Positions 22,289 to 33,560 of a stretch of DNA of 64,000 bases are shown piece by piece; the stretch's first letter is position 1, and each line of letters begins with the position of its first letter. The DNA is from Cinnamomum chago (lineage: Eukaryota; Streptophyta; Magnoliopsida; Laurales; Lauraceae). Below the pieces are notes generated by a model. It saw nothing but the letters and a program-made list of their open reading frames with translations. It was not told the DNA's origin and did no database searches. The position numbers and the translations under genes are program-made. The stretch covers positions 12,628,501 through 12,692,500 of the forward strand of contig CP142454.1 in the NCBI GenBank assembly GCA_038049695.1, given 5' to 3'.

Positions 22289-23032
22289 TGTGTGGGGGCC
22301 CATTTCTTGAACCTGTTCCTCTTGGTCTCGGCAAGGGTGCGCTCGGATATGCTGACGTATAGGAGCCCCTTCTCTTGATCTCGGCTACGATCCGATCCAT
22401 ATCGGTCTCGGCACTACGTGCTGGTCTCGGCCAAACAGAATTCAGTTCGGCCGCGCATACCGTTCAGTCTCGGCAACGCAAGCTCGGCAATGCAGTATTG
22501 CGCTTGCAGCTAACAGCCACGGCCCTGTCGTGGCAAGGCCCAAGGAAGGGATCTGATGGGACTTCAGCCACCACCAGATCAGGGCAAGATCAGGCCCAAT
22601 GTGACTGGCATTAAATGCATTGTGGGCTGATCGGACCCACATTAAATGTAGTGTGGGCTGATCGGACCACATTAAATGCAAAGAGGGCTATGATGGACCT
22701 TCATTTATTACTTTGTGGGCTGATGTGACCCAGGTCACATCACCAAGCCCACTGGCACTCACCCAAGACTGTTCCATATATAAGGCACGAGCCAAAGGGA
22801 GCAAGGGGTAAGCACTCTCACATAGAGACCCAGTCTTTCTTCTTCTTCTCCTTCTTCTCCGATCGATTGCTGACTTAAGCATCGGAGAGCCCTACGCTGC
22901 CCAGAGCCAGGGTCCTCTGACCCTTGTCTTTCTCCTCTTTCAGGTTCATACCGTCGCAGCTATCTCCTCCATGCATTGAGTAAGTCCTGAGAGGCATCCT
23001 GATCTTGTGAGTATATTATTCTTGCACTTACA
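22289..23032 (+). repeat. 3' LTR of the Tat element
   Basis: A 744-bp LTR, about 14 bp longer than the 5' copy because of one short tandem duplication and otherwise almost identical. It is followed directly by ATATA, matching the five bases before the 5' LTR. Confidence 0.95.
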
Positions 23033-23534
23033 ATATACACTTTAAAATAAAAATGGAAAAGAAGGGAAAGTATGGTTTATGAACACGAGATACTTGAAAA
23101 TCGGCAATGTATCCAATTTGTATCAAATCAAATACCTCAATTTTATGTGTAGAATCCATATCCTAGCTGTGTCTTGGTGTGTCCATGCCATATCCTTGTT
23201 GTGCTTATGCACCAAGGCTACAGTTACACTTGTTTACCAAAAGAATGTCTACAATTACATTGAAGTGTCAGACATGGGCAAGGAGTCCATTTTGAAGTGT
23301 CTGAATCTATAATATCCAAATGGGGATCGAAATAGTAGGGACATCCCATGGAGACAGAAGGGATATTGATTTTACACACAAATGAAGTATCATGTGAACA
23401 ATGCAAAAAGTCGCATAGTTTAGTATCTTGATATCATAGGTTTGAATAACGTCATGTATTTTAGTATCTTGATATCATATCAAGAGTTTTGTAGGCATCC
23501 TCCATTTATGTGTTTTGAAAAATTAATTTTTCAG
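23033..23534. other. Flank of the insertion, presumed intron remnant
   Basis: AT-rich sequence ending in a TTAATTTTTCAG splice-acceptor-like tract directly before the BolA-like exon. No coding frame recognised. Confidence 0.4.
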
Positions 23535-23723
23535 GTGCGGTGCTAGCTTTGAAATTGAGATTGTATCAGAACAATTCGAGGGAAAGAGATTGCCGGAGAG
23601 TCATTGGTTGGTGAATTCTGCACTGACACAGCAGATGAAGGAGATCCATGCACTTTCAATAAATTAAAGAAAACTCTAACCACTCTTCAGTGGCAGCAGG
23701 AAAGTGAGCCAGATGAAGCATAA
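23535..23723 (+). pseudogene. BolA2-like exon, disrupted
   Basis: After a good acceptor (TTTTTCAG) the sequence encodes CGASFEIEIVSEQFEGKRLP, then ESHWLVNSAL and MKEIHALSI. This is the core of plant BolA2, a small cytosolic/nuclear partner of monothiol glutaredoxins in iron-sulfur handling. The His of the helix-turn and the conserved HALSI block are present. Where the family reads ALSIKKALTP, five extra bases (AATTA) push the frame into a stop. In the shifted frame the expected tail KKTLTTLQWQQESEPDEA and a stop codon follow at once. No clear first exon (family start MVTKE-like) is visible downstream of the Tat element. I infer a pseudogene of a host gene; an annotation with alternative splicing around the five bases is the less likely alternative. 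Confidence 0.7.
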
Positions 23724-26639
23724 TCTGCATCTCTCATCAATTTAGCTCCCTTAAAATTTCAGAATGAGATACAAAAAGTTAAGGTGCATGATGTTTTGTA
23801 ACACTGACTGATCAGAATGAAATGCTTGCAGCGCAGTATGGTGCTGATAAACAGCATTGAAGGTTATTAAATATGAATGTGTTCCATCGTTTTTTCTCCT
23901 TCACTTCTACTTTTATCTTCATTGGCCAGGTGCGAGCATGTAATTAGAGTCCTTTGCTGTCTAATTACTGGGTAAACAGGTGTGGTCCAAGCTTTTCATC
24001 AAGGTGTGAGGCTCATTTGTGTCTAATCTTTGCTCATTTTCCTCTGTTAATGTGGATATTGCTCTATTAATTTCTCAATCATCTATTTTCTGTCCACCAG
24101 TTGAATGGTTCGGATTATTCCATCTGGGAGATTTCCTGTAAGTTTGTCGGTAATGTATCATTTGAGATATGAGCTCTCCTTAGATAGGGGTTTTGGGTTT
24201 TCATTTTGACATGACTTTCACTGGATCCTTTTGCATTTGAAACTAGCTTATTCTCATTTTACAGGAAAATGCTTCGTGGGACTGGGAGGTGTCAATAATT
24301 CTGGATAAAGTTTGTAATTTGGCAAACACCTTTTCCTTTCCTTGCCGTGAGGAGTTACTTGATCCTTTCCAGAATAATTCAAGCCCAAGTTTGTGGATGG
24401 AGATGCCCGTTGTTAGTTGATCTTCACCATTGACCTAATAGGGCCAAATTTGGATGAACAATGCCGGACACACAGCACAACCCTAGTTAGATCTTAACCA
24501 TTCAATTCTCTATGTTGGATGTGAACTGGTGAGTGCACATTTTGTTCAATATAAGTGGGATATGGTGCAAGGGGAACTGCAAAATATGGGGTATCTAACA
24601 AAAGCTCATGATCAGAAAAATGACTAATCTCATTTGTTGAATGTCATCACGACCAGTTTTTGTTCTTGAGGGTCGGTCTGAAGTCCAGCAATTGAATAGC
24701 TAGGATCAACTACTGATACAATGGTCCATCCACCATTTATACTACTAAACAAATGTACAATTTTACAATGGAAATTTTTGCATATTGGTTACCATTAGGT
24801 ACAGAATGTCTCTTATAAAATTGGAACGATAACCAAACAGTACGAAATTTCCATGGTAAAAGGAGATCTTCACTCTGATGATAATCTGGACTGTGCATGG
24901 TGCATATGAGTAAACAGTGGGACCGGTTAGTGGTCTGCGATGGATTACCACACCAAGCCCCTTTCTTTGTGATCCAAGAATATGATTATATAACCTGCTC
25001 TGTGGCCCCACTAACGATGTGATTCTTCCAGCTTAAACCCAAAATCGATGGCCACGTTATCAGTTTCCGCCCATTGAGGATGTGTCATGATTGGGCCAAC
25101 CCTCCATGAATATGATCAGACAACTCATTATATTGATAACATTTTTATTTTTTTAACCGCCGGGAAGAGGGTAGTAGAACTCAAATGAGGTATAATAGAA
25201 GTAGACCTTGGAAGAGCTGAAAGGTGTCAAAGGCCATGATAAGGATTAAGGTGGGCTGCCAAGTGAGAACTAAGAGAGGTAAGTGGCCGTTCTCATTGCA
25301 TGGATGAGACTTGTGCTTGCCAAAATGGGCCAAAGTAGATGAAATAGAGAGTAAAGTACCATAATGAAGGGAAAACATCAATTATAATCGAGTAGAAGCC
25401 ATGTGAAGCAGTAATAGTAACATAAAATATAAAAGAGTGTGTTGTGGCAGTGCTCATTACGAATCCGGATCACATGCTCCATAACCTTGCCAGCAGCCAG
25501 CCAGCCAGATAAACAGGAGATGAATGTTTGTTACTGTTGCTTACAGGTTGCCGACTTGCCGCACATGATCCTCTTGTCCCGAGGCCGTGTGCTTTCTCCC
25601 CTCAGGAAAAGGAATGATTATTATACGCAGACCACAGGAATATGATATGATGTGCAGCAGAACACAGGTGGCAAATTCTACATCGTGGTACTGGTGATGC
25701 ATCTTTAACAGTGTAGACGTCCAGAGAGATTCACAGGAAGTTCAGAGCTGCATAATTAAGATGGAATCTAGATTCCAGAGTGGTTGAAAACGGAAACAGT
25801 TGGGATCTCTAGAATCCCAAATGATCCGAGTTTAACCATCATGGCTTTCATCATGTTCCCACCGTATGTATGCTTTGGGGCGGCAGATTGTGGAGGCTAC
25901 CTTACCTGGTCACACATGAATGATAGACGGAGTAGCGCTCAAATCCGAGCGAGACCAGCAGTCCGCCTTGGTGGTCGACCCTCCAATGTTGTTGGAGCAG
26001 ACCTCAGTCCAAACTCTCAATATTATAGGCTCATTCACTTTCTGCAATCTGAGTTCCTAAGTATTCTAAGACAATGTTGGTAAAGTAAGTCAAAATATTA
26101 AGTACATAAAAGGTAAGTATCCAAAAAAACCAGCTGGGTGATTTGGATCGGGGTAGGTGGAGGTTGGTAAATGAATAACCAACAATCACCCAAGTAATTT
26201 GAATTATATGAAAGTCAAGTTCGAATCACATCTCCACCTTGTTACATTCACCCCACTCAGTAGGTCTCTTCTTGGACCCATTTAACCATGTATTTGCTCT
26301 AATTCAAGTGAGTCCCATTTTGGCCAGCATGATCGAAACCACTAGATTTATCACATAAAAATTGCTTAATTGATTTTAATTCTGTTGCAAAAATATACTG
26401 ACTTTTCTAATACAGTCCATGCAAGTAGGAATTGGTGTGGGGGTGGATGGGTGGGTGTGTGCAAGACAGAGAAATCTAACTAGAACGGGCAAGCTTGTGG
26501 CTGCAGCAATGAGCCCCAACAAACTGTGCTCGTGCAGTGGTTGCTGCAATCTTAATTTTTACGATGTTGCCTGGCAGTTTGCTATGCAGCACTAGAGTTT
26601 ACCTTAAAAGCTACTCAAACTACTCATAATGCAATCATT
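23724..26639. other. Intergenic, no gene recognised
   Basis: Non-coding AT-rich DNA after the BolA-like exon. Its first 200-300 bases may be the old 3' UTR. Short open frames around 24,763-25,011, 25,181-25,381 and 25,784-26,083 show no domain. An (AAT)n tract lies near 26,642-26,660, beyond the probable actin 3' end. Confidence 0.45.
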
Positions 26640-27146
26640 AAAATAATAATAATAATAATAAATCTACAACATTCCATCAAATGCCACCATTCTTCATAAT
26701 CTCAAACTGACACTAAAATAACATTCTCATACAATATTGACAGAGAGAAGCTAACCAACAAAAGAAAAGAAAAGGAAAATCACAAGTGCAGCTAGCGCTG
26801 AGCCAAAAGGTCACAATCATTCAAAACAATTGAGCCCTGTTGCTGCCGTCTCTCCTACTACACACCACCTACTACTACTACATGGATGACAAACGGAGAA
26901 GTGGAGTGGTGCTCTTCCATCCACCGATCCAGCTAGCAGCAGCCACTACAAATATGGCTCTGCAGATCAACACAACAGAGTAAAGCCAAAGCAAAGACTA
27001 CTTACTACACGAACCAACACATTCTGGGACGAGCTCAGAAGCAAATTAACATACCCCCACAAACTCGATCAAGCCTCAGCTCACATAAAACAGGACGGAA
27101 CGCAATTTAGGAACTAAAAAAACTCACCAGCAAAGCTAAACTAAAC

Positions 27147-28544
<1,398 letters not shown>

Positions 28545-28555
28545 GTTTTACAAAC
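28545..28555 (-). other. Actin 5' UTR, second leader exon part
   Basis: Eleven bases (GTTTGTAAAAC) between the leader-intron acceptor TTCTTCTGCAG and the ATG, as in many plant actins. Confidence 0.75.
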
Positions 28556-29127
28556 CTGCAGAAGAAAAATGAATAAACATAACTTGCCATTAGGAAAGCT
28601 TGCAGTTATTATTGTTCTTCAACTTCACAAATCTTATCCATCTAAACTGGTATTTTCGAGACTGGTAAAAACTGGGGTGACAATGTGGACCTGACCTCTT
28701 AACCTGACCCAAAACCAACTCACACCAAATTCGGTTTTGGCCACGAGTTAGGCTTTTAGTAAATGGGTTAGGCTCTGGTTGGGCCAGCAAGACCAGATGC
28801 CCTACCCACCCTTTCTATATATTTAAACAATAAATTAATAACAGTCCTTCATATACATAAAAGGAACCAAGAATAGAAAAGAAAGACAGGAAAAAACCAT
28901 CTGCCACCTCTCCCCCTCTCAAATCTAAGAGACAATCTCCAGCAGCTGCATAACCTGAGTGAGAACACCCGGCATTTGTTCTCCCCCGCTATCTTTCTTT
29001 TTTACTATCTGCAGCTTTCGCCTTTCCCACATAAATAACTGACACAAATTGCCCTAAGTGATGACCAGAAAAGCACACAATGAACCACCACCCCTCCCAA
29101 AAAAAAATTTTAAAACCAAACCAAACA

Positions 29128-29198
<71 letters not shown>

Positions 29199-30532
29199 AA
29201 AGCAAACAATTTCGGTTGTCTTGCCTTGGATGCTCAGTCCTCTTTTCCATGGACAACTTCGATCAAATAAAAAAATGTCCTGATACCTGTCTTTTCGCCA
29301 CACGGATCCTTTGTTTTTAAATCCATTTGCTGGCCAACAATCAAATTGGATGCCTATCTAGGACAATCAAAAAGTTTTCTTGGACAATCTCTTATAAATG
29401 GCCTATATTGCAACTATTCTTTTCTTCCCAGATTTCTAAAACTTCGGTCAAGATTGGATCCATGAAATTTGGTTGCCCTGCATCTATAGTCTAACCCTAA
29501 ATCTAGGTCTATTTCCCTCTGCAAAGAACTACAAAGCCTATTTCCCTGTAATGATGTGAGTTAAGGTAACTCGGGGTTATACAAACACATAAGATTTCAC
29601 TCGATTATCAGTAGAAAGAGTTACACGCACTTGGTTCACAAAGATCCAAATGTGCCCCACCCATCACAATTCTTGATTTTCTTCAACTGCTAGCGGCTTC
29701 AAGAGGATTAAAATTCAGTGATAGCTTTCCTAACCCAAAACATATGAATAGGCATTTAGTCCCAGTATTCGCTTACGCTCACACAGCATTTTGCCACCAC
29801 TACAAGTATCATACAAAGAGACTGGACAGGACGGAAATGATGGCTCATGCATTAGATTCAAGACCGTCCAGCTAGAAGAAATCCCAAGCATCACCAGATC
29901 TAAATCCCTGTGGCGCAACTGTCAGACCAGTGTCTAGTTTCTCAGATTAACAGCTTTATTCGCATATCCATGACGCCTGAGTCATGCACATGTGATTCAT
30001 GCTTCAATAATGCTCACAGCTTTCAAATCGAAAAGAAGAAAAACAGCAAACATCAACAACAACCAATATACTCATCTGAATAAGAGATCACAATCACCTT
30101 AAAACTCTCTACTTTTTTAAAGAACGATCTCCCAGCAAGATCTCAATAAAATCATGGATCTAGAAAATCTGTACTCTTGAATCTTAGATCTATGCCTCCA
30201 GATCCAGCAATCAAACAAAAACATCGACAACAACAACAACAACAACAACAAAAGGAAAAACCCTTCTCTAGACTCGTTCTCATCGGTCAAACCCTAACAA
30301 GAAACGATTCATTCAAATCGCCAACTTCCTAAGAAGATCAAAAGAGATTCAGATAAGAAAACACACAAGAAGACGACTTTTTAAGCAAAATCACGAGATT
30401 TAAAGGCAAAAGACAAACCAGATCTGATCGTGATCGAGAAAGATGAAACAGATCTCGATTTAATCGAAAAAGGAGTGAAGATGGAAGATGAACATGGATC
30501 GAAAAGAGAGGATTTGAGAAAGATCTACTTGC
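28556..30532 (-). other. Actin leader intron (~2.0 kb), probable GC-AG
   Basis: The acceptor is TTTTCTTCTGCAG. The best donor on the minus strand is CAGAG|GCAAGT, the strict consensus of GC-AG introns. A GT donor four bases further (GGCAA|GTAGAT) is possible but weaker. The intron holds a (CT)n microsatellite and a word-repeat relic near 28,675-28,810 (TGACC and GGGTTAGG words). Leader introns of plant actins often boost expression; that role here is inferred. Confidence 0.65.
29134..29196. repeat. (GA)n microsatellite in the actin leader intron
   Basis: About 31 uninterrupted GA units, read as (CT)n in the transcript. Confidence 0.95.
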
Positions 30533-30620
30533 CTCTGTTGTTGTTTTCTTCGAGTTTCGAGAGCGAGCGAGCGAGAGAGACAAGGGAAGGAATCTGTCTC
30601 TCTCGGGTTCAAAGGAAGGA
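30533..30620 (-). other. Actin first leader exon
   Basis: The region between the predicted start site, about 28 bp below the TATA box, and the leader-intron donor. It is rich in CT and free of ATG. The upper limit is estimated from the TATA position only. Confidence 0.55.
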
Positions 30621-30647
30621 AATGAAGAAAGAGCGAAGGGAAGAGGG

Positions 30648-30655
30648 ATTATATA
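30648..30655 (-). promoter_or_regulatory. Actin TATA box
   Basis: TATATAAT on the minus strand, followed by a CT-rich initiator region. The spacing predicts transcription start near 30,620. Confidence 0.7.
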
Positions 30656-31339
30656 GTGAGGGAGAAGAGATGGATGGATTGGCAGACGGCCTTGATGCGA
30701 TGTGGACCGTAGGACGGTCATGCTAGATGGAATATGGGCCGTCCGATCAAGTTTTAGGGGGCTTTAAAGCTACTTTGACACGTCAGCTGAGCGGCCAGTG
30801 TATGAGCCCCAGGAGTGATGACAATCAGACAAAGCCATCCACTGTTTAGAATTTGGAATTTTGGATACTTTGCCGCCCGCACTACAACGAGTCCGGATGC
30901 ACTCACTCACGATTGGGACTCATTGAAACTCGTGAGGCACCCGGCACACACTAGTATGTATGGATCTACTGCACTTTATTTTATTGTTTTTTGGGGTACG
31001 TAAAACAATATTCTACTCGACATGGCTGAGCACAACTGCTGCTGGCTTGATCGGTGCGAGATAAAATTGAAAGGAAACTACAAAAAAAAAAAAAAAAAAA
31101 AAAAAAGTGCTCTAGCCGAAAAAGATGTCACCAGCCAATATTGTAGGAAAGTGATTTCTTGTGACTACTTTCATTTTTTTTATTAAAGATTTAAACAAGC
31201 GACGATGTTTTAGTGACAACGTCGTCCATAATTCGTCAAATCTGCATCTTCTCTGACCCTCATCATCTGCGATTGTTGGTTTTGATCATGTATTTCCCCC
31301 ATTGATGCCTTTTTCCTCTAATCGTTTTTTCCTATTTTA

Positions 31340-31672
31340 AGAACTCTACTCCATACTTCTTTTTCAAATGGCCAACAAAGTCATAGACGGAGGGTCTGGA
31401 AGGACCTTGGATACACTCTCATTCTCCATTTATCTCTTCACCAAAGTAATTAGCTTAGGGCACTCATTCTCTATGCTGAAATTATCATCAGTCTCATATG
31501 TGTAGAACCAGCAGGCGAATGAGACAAGCACCACATCCACATACCCCAAGCTCTTGCCATCGTAAAATGGTTTGTCTTCGAGCTCTCCTTCCAACAGTTT
31601 CAAGCAATCGATAGATTCTTTCTTAGTTGCCTCTTGAGCCTCTCCCTTGCTCTTCCATATCCGTGACTCACA

Positions 31673-31675
<3 letters not shown>
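31340..31675 (-). pseudogene. Tau-class glutathione S-transferase fragment, broken
   Basis: The minus strand encodes RIWKSKGEAQEATKKE, CLKLLEGELEDKPFYDGKSL and GYVDVVLVSFACWFYTYE. This is the unmistakable middle of the C-terminal helical domain of plant tau GSTs, enzymes that conjugate glutathione to electrophiles. After LVKR the frame meets a stop (TAA). It continues as MENESVSKVLPDP, then needs one frameshift to read VYDFVGHLKKKYG-like family sequence. The N-terminal thioredoxin-like domain and its catalytic Ser are absent. With one stop, one frameshift and a missing half it cannot make a GST. It lies wholly between the inverted repeats of the TIR element, so it was probably captured. Confidence 0.85.
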
Positions 31676-31719
<44 letters not shown>

Positions 31720-31725
31720 ATGTGT
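31676..31725. repeat. (TA)n(TG)n microsatellite
   Basis: A compound dinucleotide tract that abuts the upstream break of the GST fragment inside the TIR element. Confidence 0.9.
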
Positions 31726-32094
31726 ATAAAAAAAACAATAACATAGAGTTCTGGTTCATTTTAGTACAAAAAACCAGCAATTGCAGATAATGAAGGTCGA
31801 ATAAGAAGCAGATTTAACGAATTATCGACGACGTCGTCGCTAACTCTCTATATTAAGCGACGATGTCGTCACTTGTTGAAGAAATGCAAAAAAAATAAAT
31901 ATTCTGGCGGGAACACCGGTTCTATTACATAAAAACTATGGGTATCTTTTTTGGTTAGTGGTCATCTAAAGTCCTTTTTTTGTAGTTTTCTCTAAAATGT
32001 ATTCAGCATAACATTGATAAGGATAAAGTTTTAAATATACATTTAAAAAATAAAAATAAAATAAAATTTTAAGAAGTGGTTTGTTTGCACCTTA

Positions 32095-32512
32095 GTGCCC
32101 GAAACCTCCTTTCAGCCCTCTCAATCCCACCCTGAAAACGTGGATCGGCGCTTTCGGAGCTGATCCATCTTCGGAGCGCGGTTCAACCTTTTTGGAGCGC
32201 GATTCGACTGAGTATGGAGCGAACCGTGAAGAATTTTGGTTTTTGTGCATTTTTTTTTCTATAAACTTGATATTTATCTTTTGAATGAAGAAAATTCTTT
32301 TGACGTATTAATTATTATCTATTTTATGTGATCAAATTGCAAAATTAACTTTTTTTTCTCTATTTTCGATACTTGAATGTATGAATAAGATATATTTGTG
32401 CTCATTAATTAACTGTTTATAAACCTACGAGCATTATATTGTATGAGCGCTCTGAATATATAATTATTTTAAAATTTAGCATTTTGCCGCTCCCGCTCTG
32501 CGCTCTGGGCAC
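32095..32512. mobile_element. Candidate small element with GGAGCGCG words
   Basis: TGCCCGAAACC at the left faces the complement TGCCCAGAGCG at the right, and CTTAG flanks both ends. The left part repeats CGGAGC and GGAGCGCG words, and the middle is AT-rich. The termini match only five bases perfectly, so this is weak. Confidence 0.3.
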
Positions 32513-32517
32513 TTAGT

Positions 32518-32840
32518 AGGGATGTAAATGGGTACCCGATTCTCTGGAGGTTTTGACCCGTTAAAAACCGGGTACGGGTCCTTATTTAGGCCCCGATAAG
32601 TAAATGGGTCCGGTTCCACCTTGGTTCGAACCCATGGACTTGAGACCCGACATACTACCTCAATTTTCGAAAATCTCCCATAAAAATCATGTTTTTTTTA
32701 ATATCATTCTCTACCTAAATTCGGACCCGGATCCAGACCCATCCCATATATGGTTCCAGTTCCGGATCCGGTTCCACATTTTCCTTAACGGTTCCGGATC
32801 CGGATCCTGTTCCACCTTCTCCTTAAGGGTTTCGATTTGC
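32518..32840. repeat. GGTTCCGGATCC-word repeat, probably truncated element
   Basis: Starts TAGGGATGTAAATGGGTAC, close to the terminus of the element at 107-651. It is full of GGTTCC, GGATCC and GGGTAC words. No right terminus was found. Confidence 0.4.
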
Positions 32841-33065
32841 AACTATATTCACAATGCAAATGGCTTCACTATCATCAACAAGTAGTTCTTCAAACATTGC
32901 AATAAAAGAAATCTGCCGATGCAATTCTTTAGCATCAAACTCAACCACCCTTTCTAGATTTACAATTAATCCTTGTTTTCTTCACATGCATCTGTTTCCA
33001 CAACAATGCCCATCTGTACATGAACAACATTTTGACAACTCCCCTAAAGCACCCATAGCCGCCGC
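32841..33065. other. Short stretch between two elements
   Basis: Sequence interrupted by the hAT MITE. With 33,561-34,010 it seems to form one older unit of unrecognised origin. No domain could be read in either strand. Confidence 0.3.
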
Positions 33066-33552
33066 TAGGGGTGTAACGGTTCGGTTAACCGGTTAATTTG
33101 GGAAAATCATTAACCGAACCGTAACCGCGGTTTTCTGTCTTGAAAAACCGTAACCGTATCCACAAAAACCGTAACCGCGGTTAATCGTATTAAACGGTTC
33201 CGTTACGGTTAATAACCGTGGAATGCCTTCTTCACATAAGAGGATAAATGTGAATGATTGAAGGTAAAATGACACATAATGAGCAATTAAATAAGGTAAG
33301 AAATATTTCATTCAACTCCCTTATTTTTTCTTTTATTTGTAAACGACACGGTTAACCGCATACGGTTAACCGAACCGTATGATACGGTTCGGTTTGGTTA
33401 ATAACCGTAAATTATTACGGAAAACCGTAACCGAACCGAACCTTACGGTTTTTTTATTTCATTAACCATAACCGTAACCGAACCGTGAAATACGGTTATT
33501 AACCGCGGTTCGGTTCGGTTAGACGGTTTTTCGATTTTTTTTTACACCCCTA
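33066..33552. mobile_element. hAT-type MITE with AACCG words
   Basis: Termini TAGGGGTGTAA and TTTACACCCCTA are inverted repeats. The 8 bp GCCGCCGC is duplicated exactly on both sides (33,058-33,065 and 33,553-33,560), the hallmark of hAT insertion. Inside are dozens of AACCG/CGGTT, GTAACCG and GGTTCGGTT words on both strands around an AT-rich core. No coding capacity, so it was moved by a transposase in trans. Confidence 0.85.
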
Positions 33553-33560
33553 GCCGCCGC

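Larger units (their letters stand above)
11224..23032 (+). mobile_element. Complete-looking Ty3/gypsy LTR retrotransposon, Tat lineage
   Basis: An 11.8-kb element bounded by two LTRs that start TGTGTGGGGG and end CTTACA, with the 5-bp duplication ATATA on both outer sides. Between them come a primer-binding site, a gag frame, a pol frame (protease, RT, RNase H, second RNase H, integrase), a long tandem array, two antisense frames and a polypurine tract. The second RNase H domain, the large 3' region with tandem repeats and the antisense frames are hallmarks of the plant Tat lineage (relatives: Grande, Retand, Ogre). The LTRs differ by about one substitution and one short tandem length change, so the insertion is very recent. 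It looks whole; I see no obvious damage. Confidence 0.93.
31071..31993. mobile_element. TIR DNA transposon, non-autonomous, carrying a GST gene fragment
   Basis: The ends are inverted copies: GGAAACTACAAAAAAA at the left and the complement of GAAAACTACAAAAAAAGG at the right. Deeper in, ACGTCGTC-ATAATTCGT-AAATCTGC recurs in inverse orientation (about 31,218-31,245 and 31,808-31,837), flanked by GCGACGATG/GACGACGTCGTCGC words. The long degenerate inverted arms (up to about 180 bp) and the captured gene piece point to a Pack-MULE. The ACTACAA terminus and GACGACGTCGTC subterminal words would also suit a CACTA-type element. The flanks share only TAAAAT, so the duplication does not decide. Confidence 0.6.

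Noticed and set aside
29058-29283. Frames with RERERERE or LSLSLSLS
   Set aside because: Products of the GA microsatellite inside the actin leader intron.
30338-30726. Frames on both strands over the actin promoter and leader
   Set aside because: They overlap the TATA box and CT-rich leader of actin; low-complexity composition and no family match.
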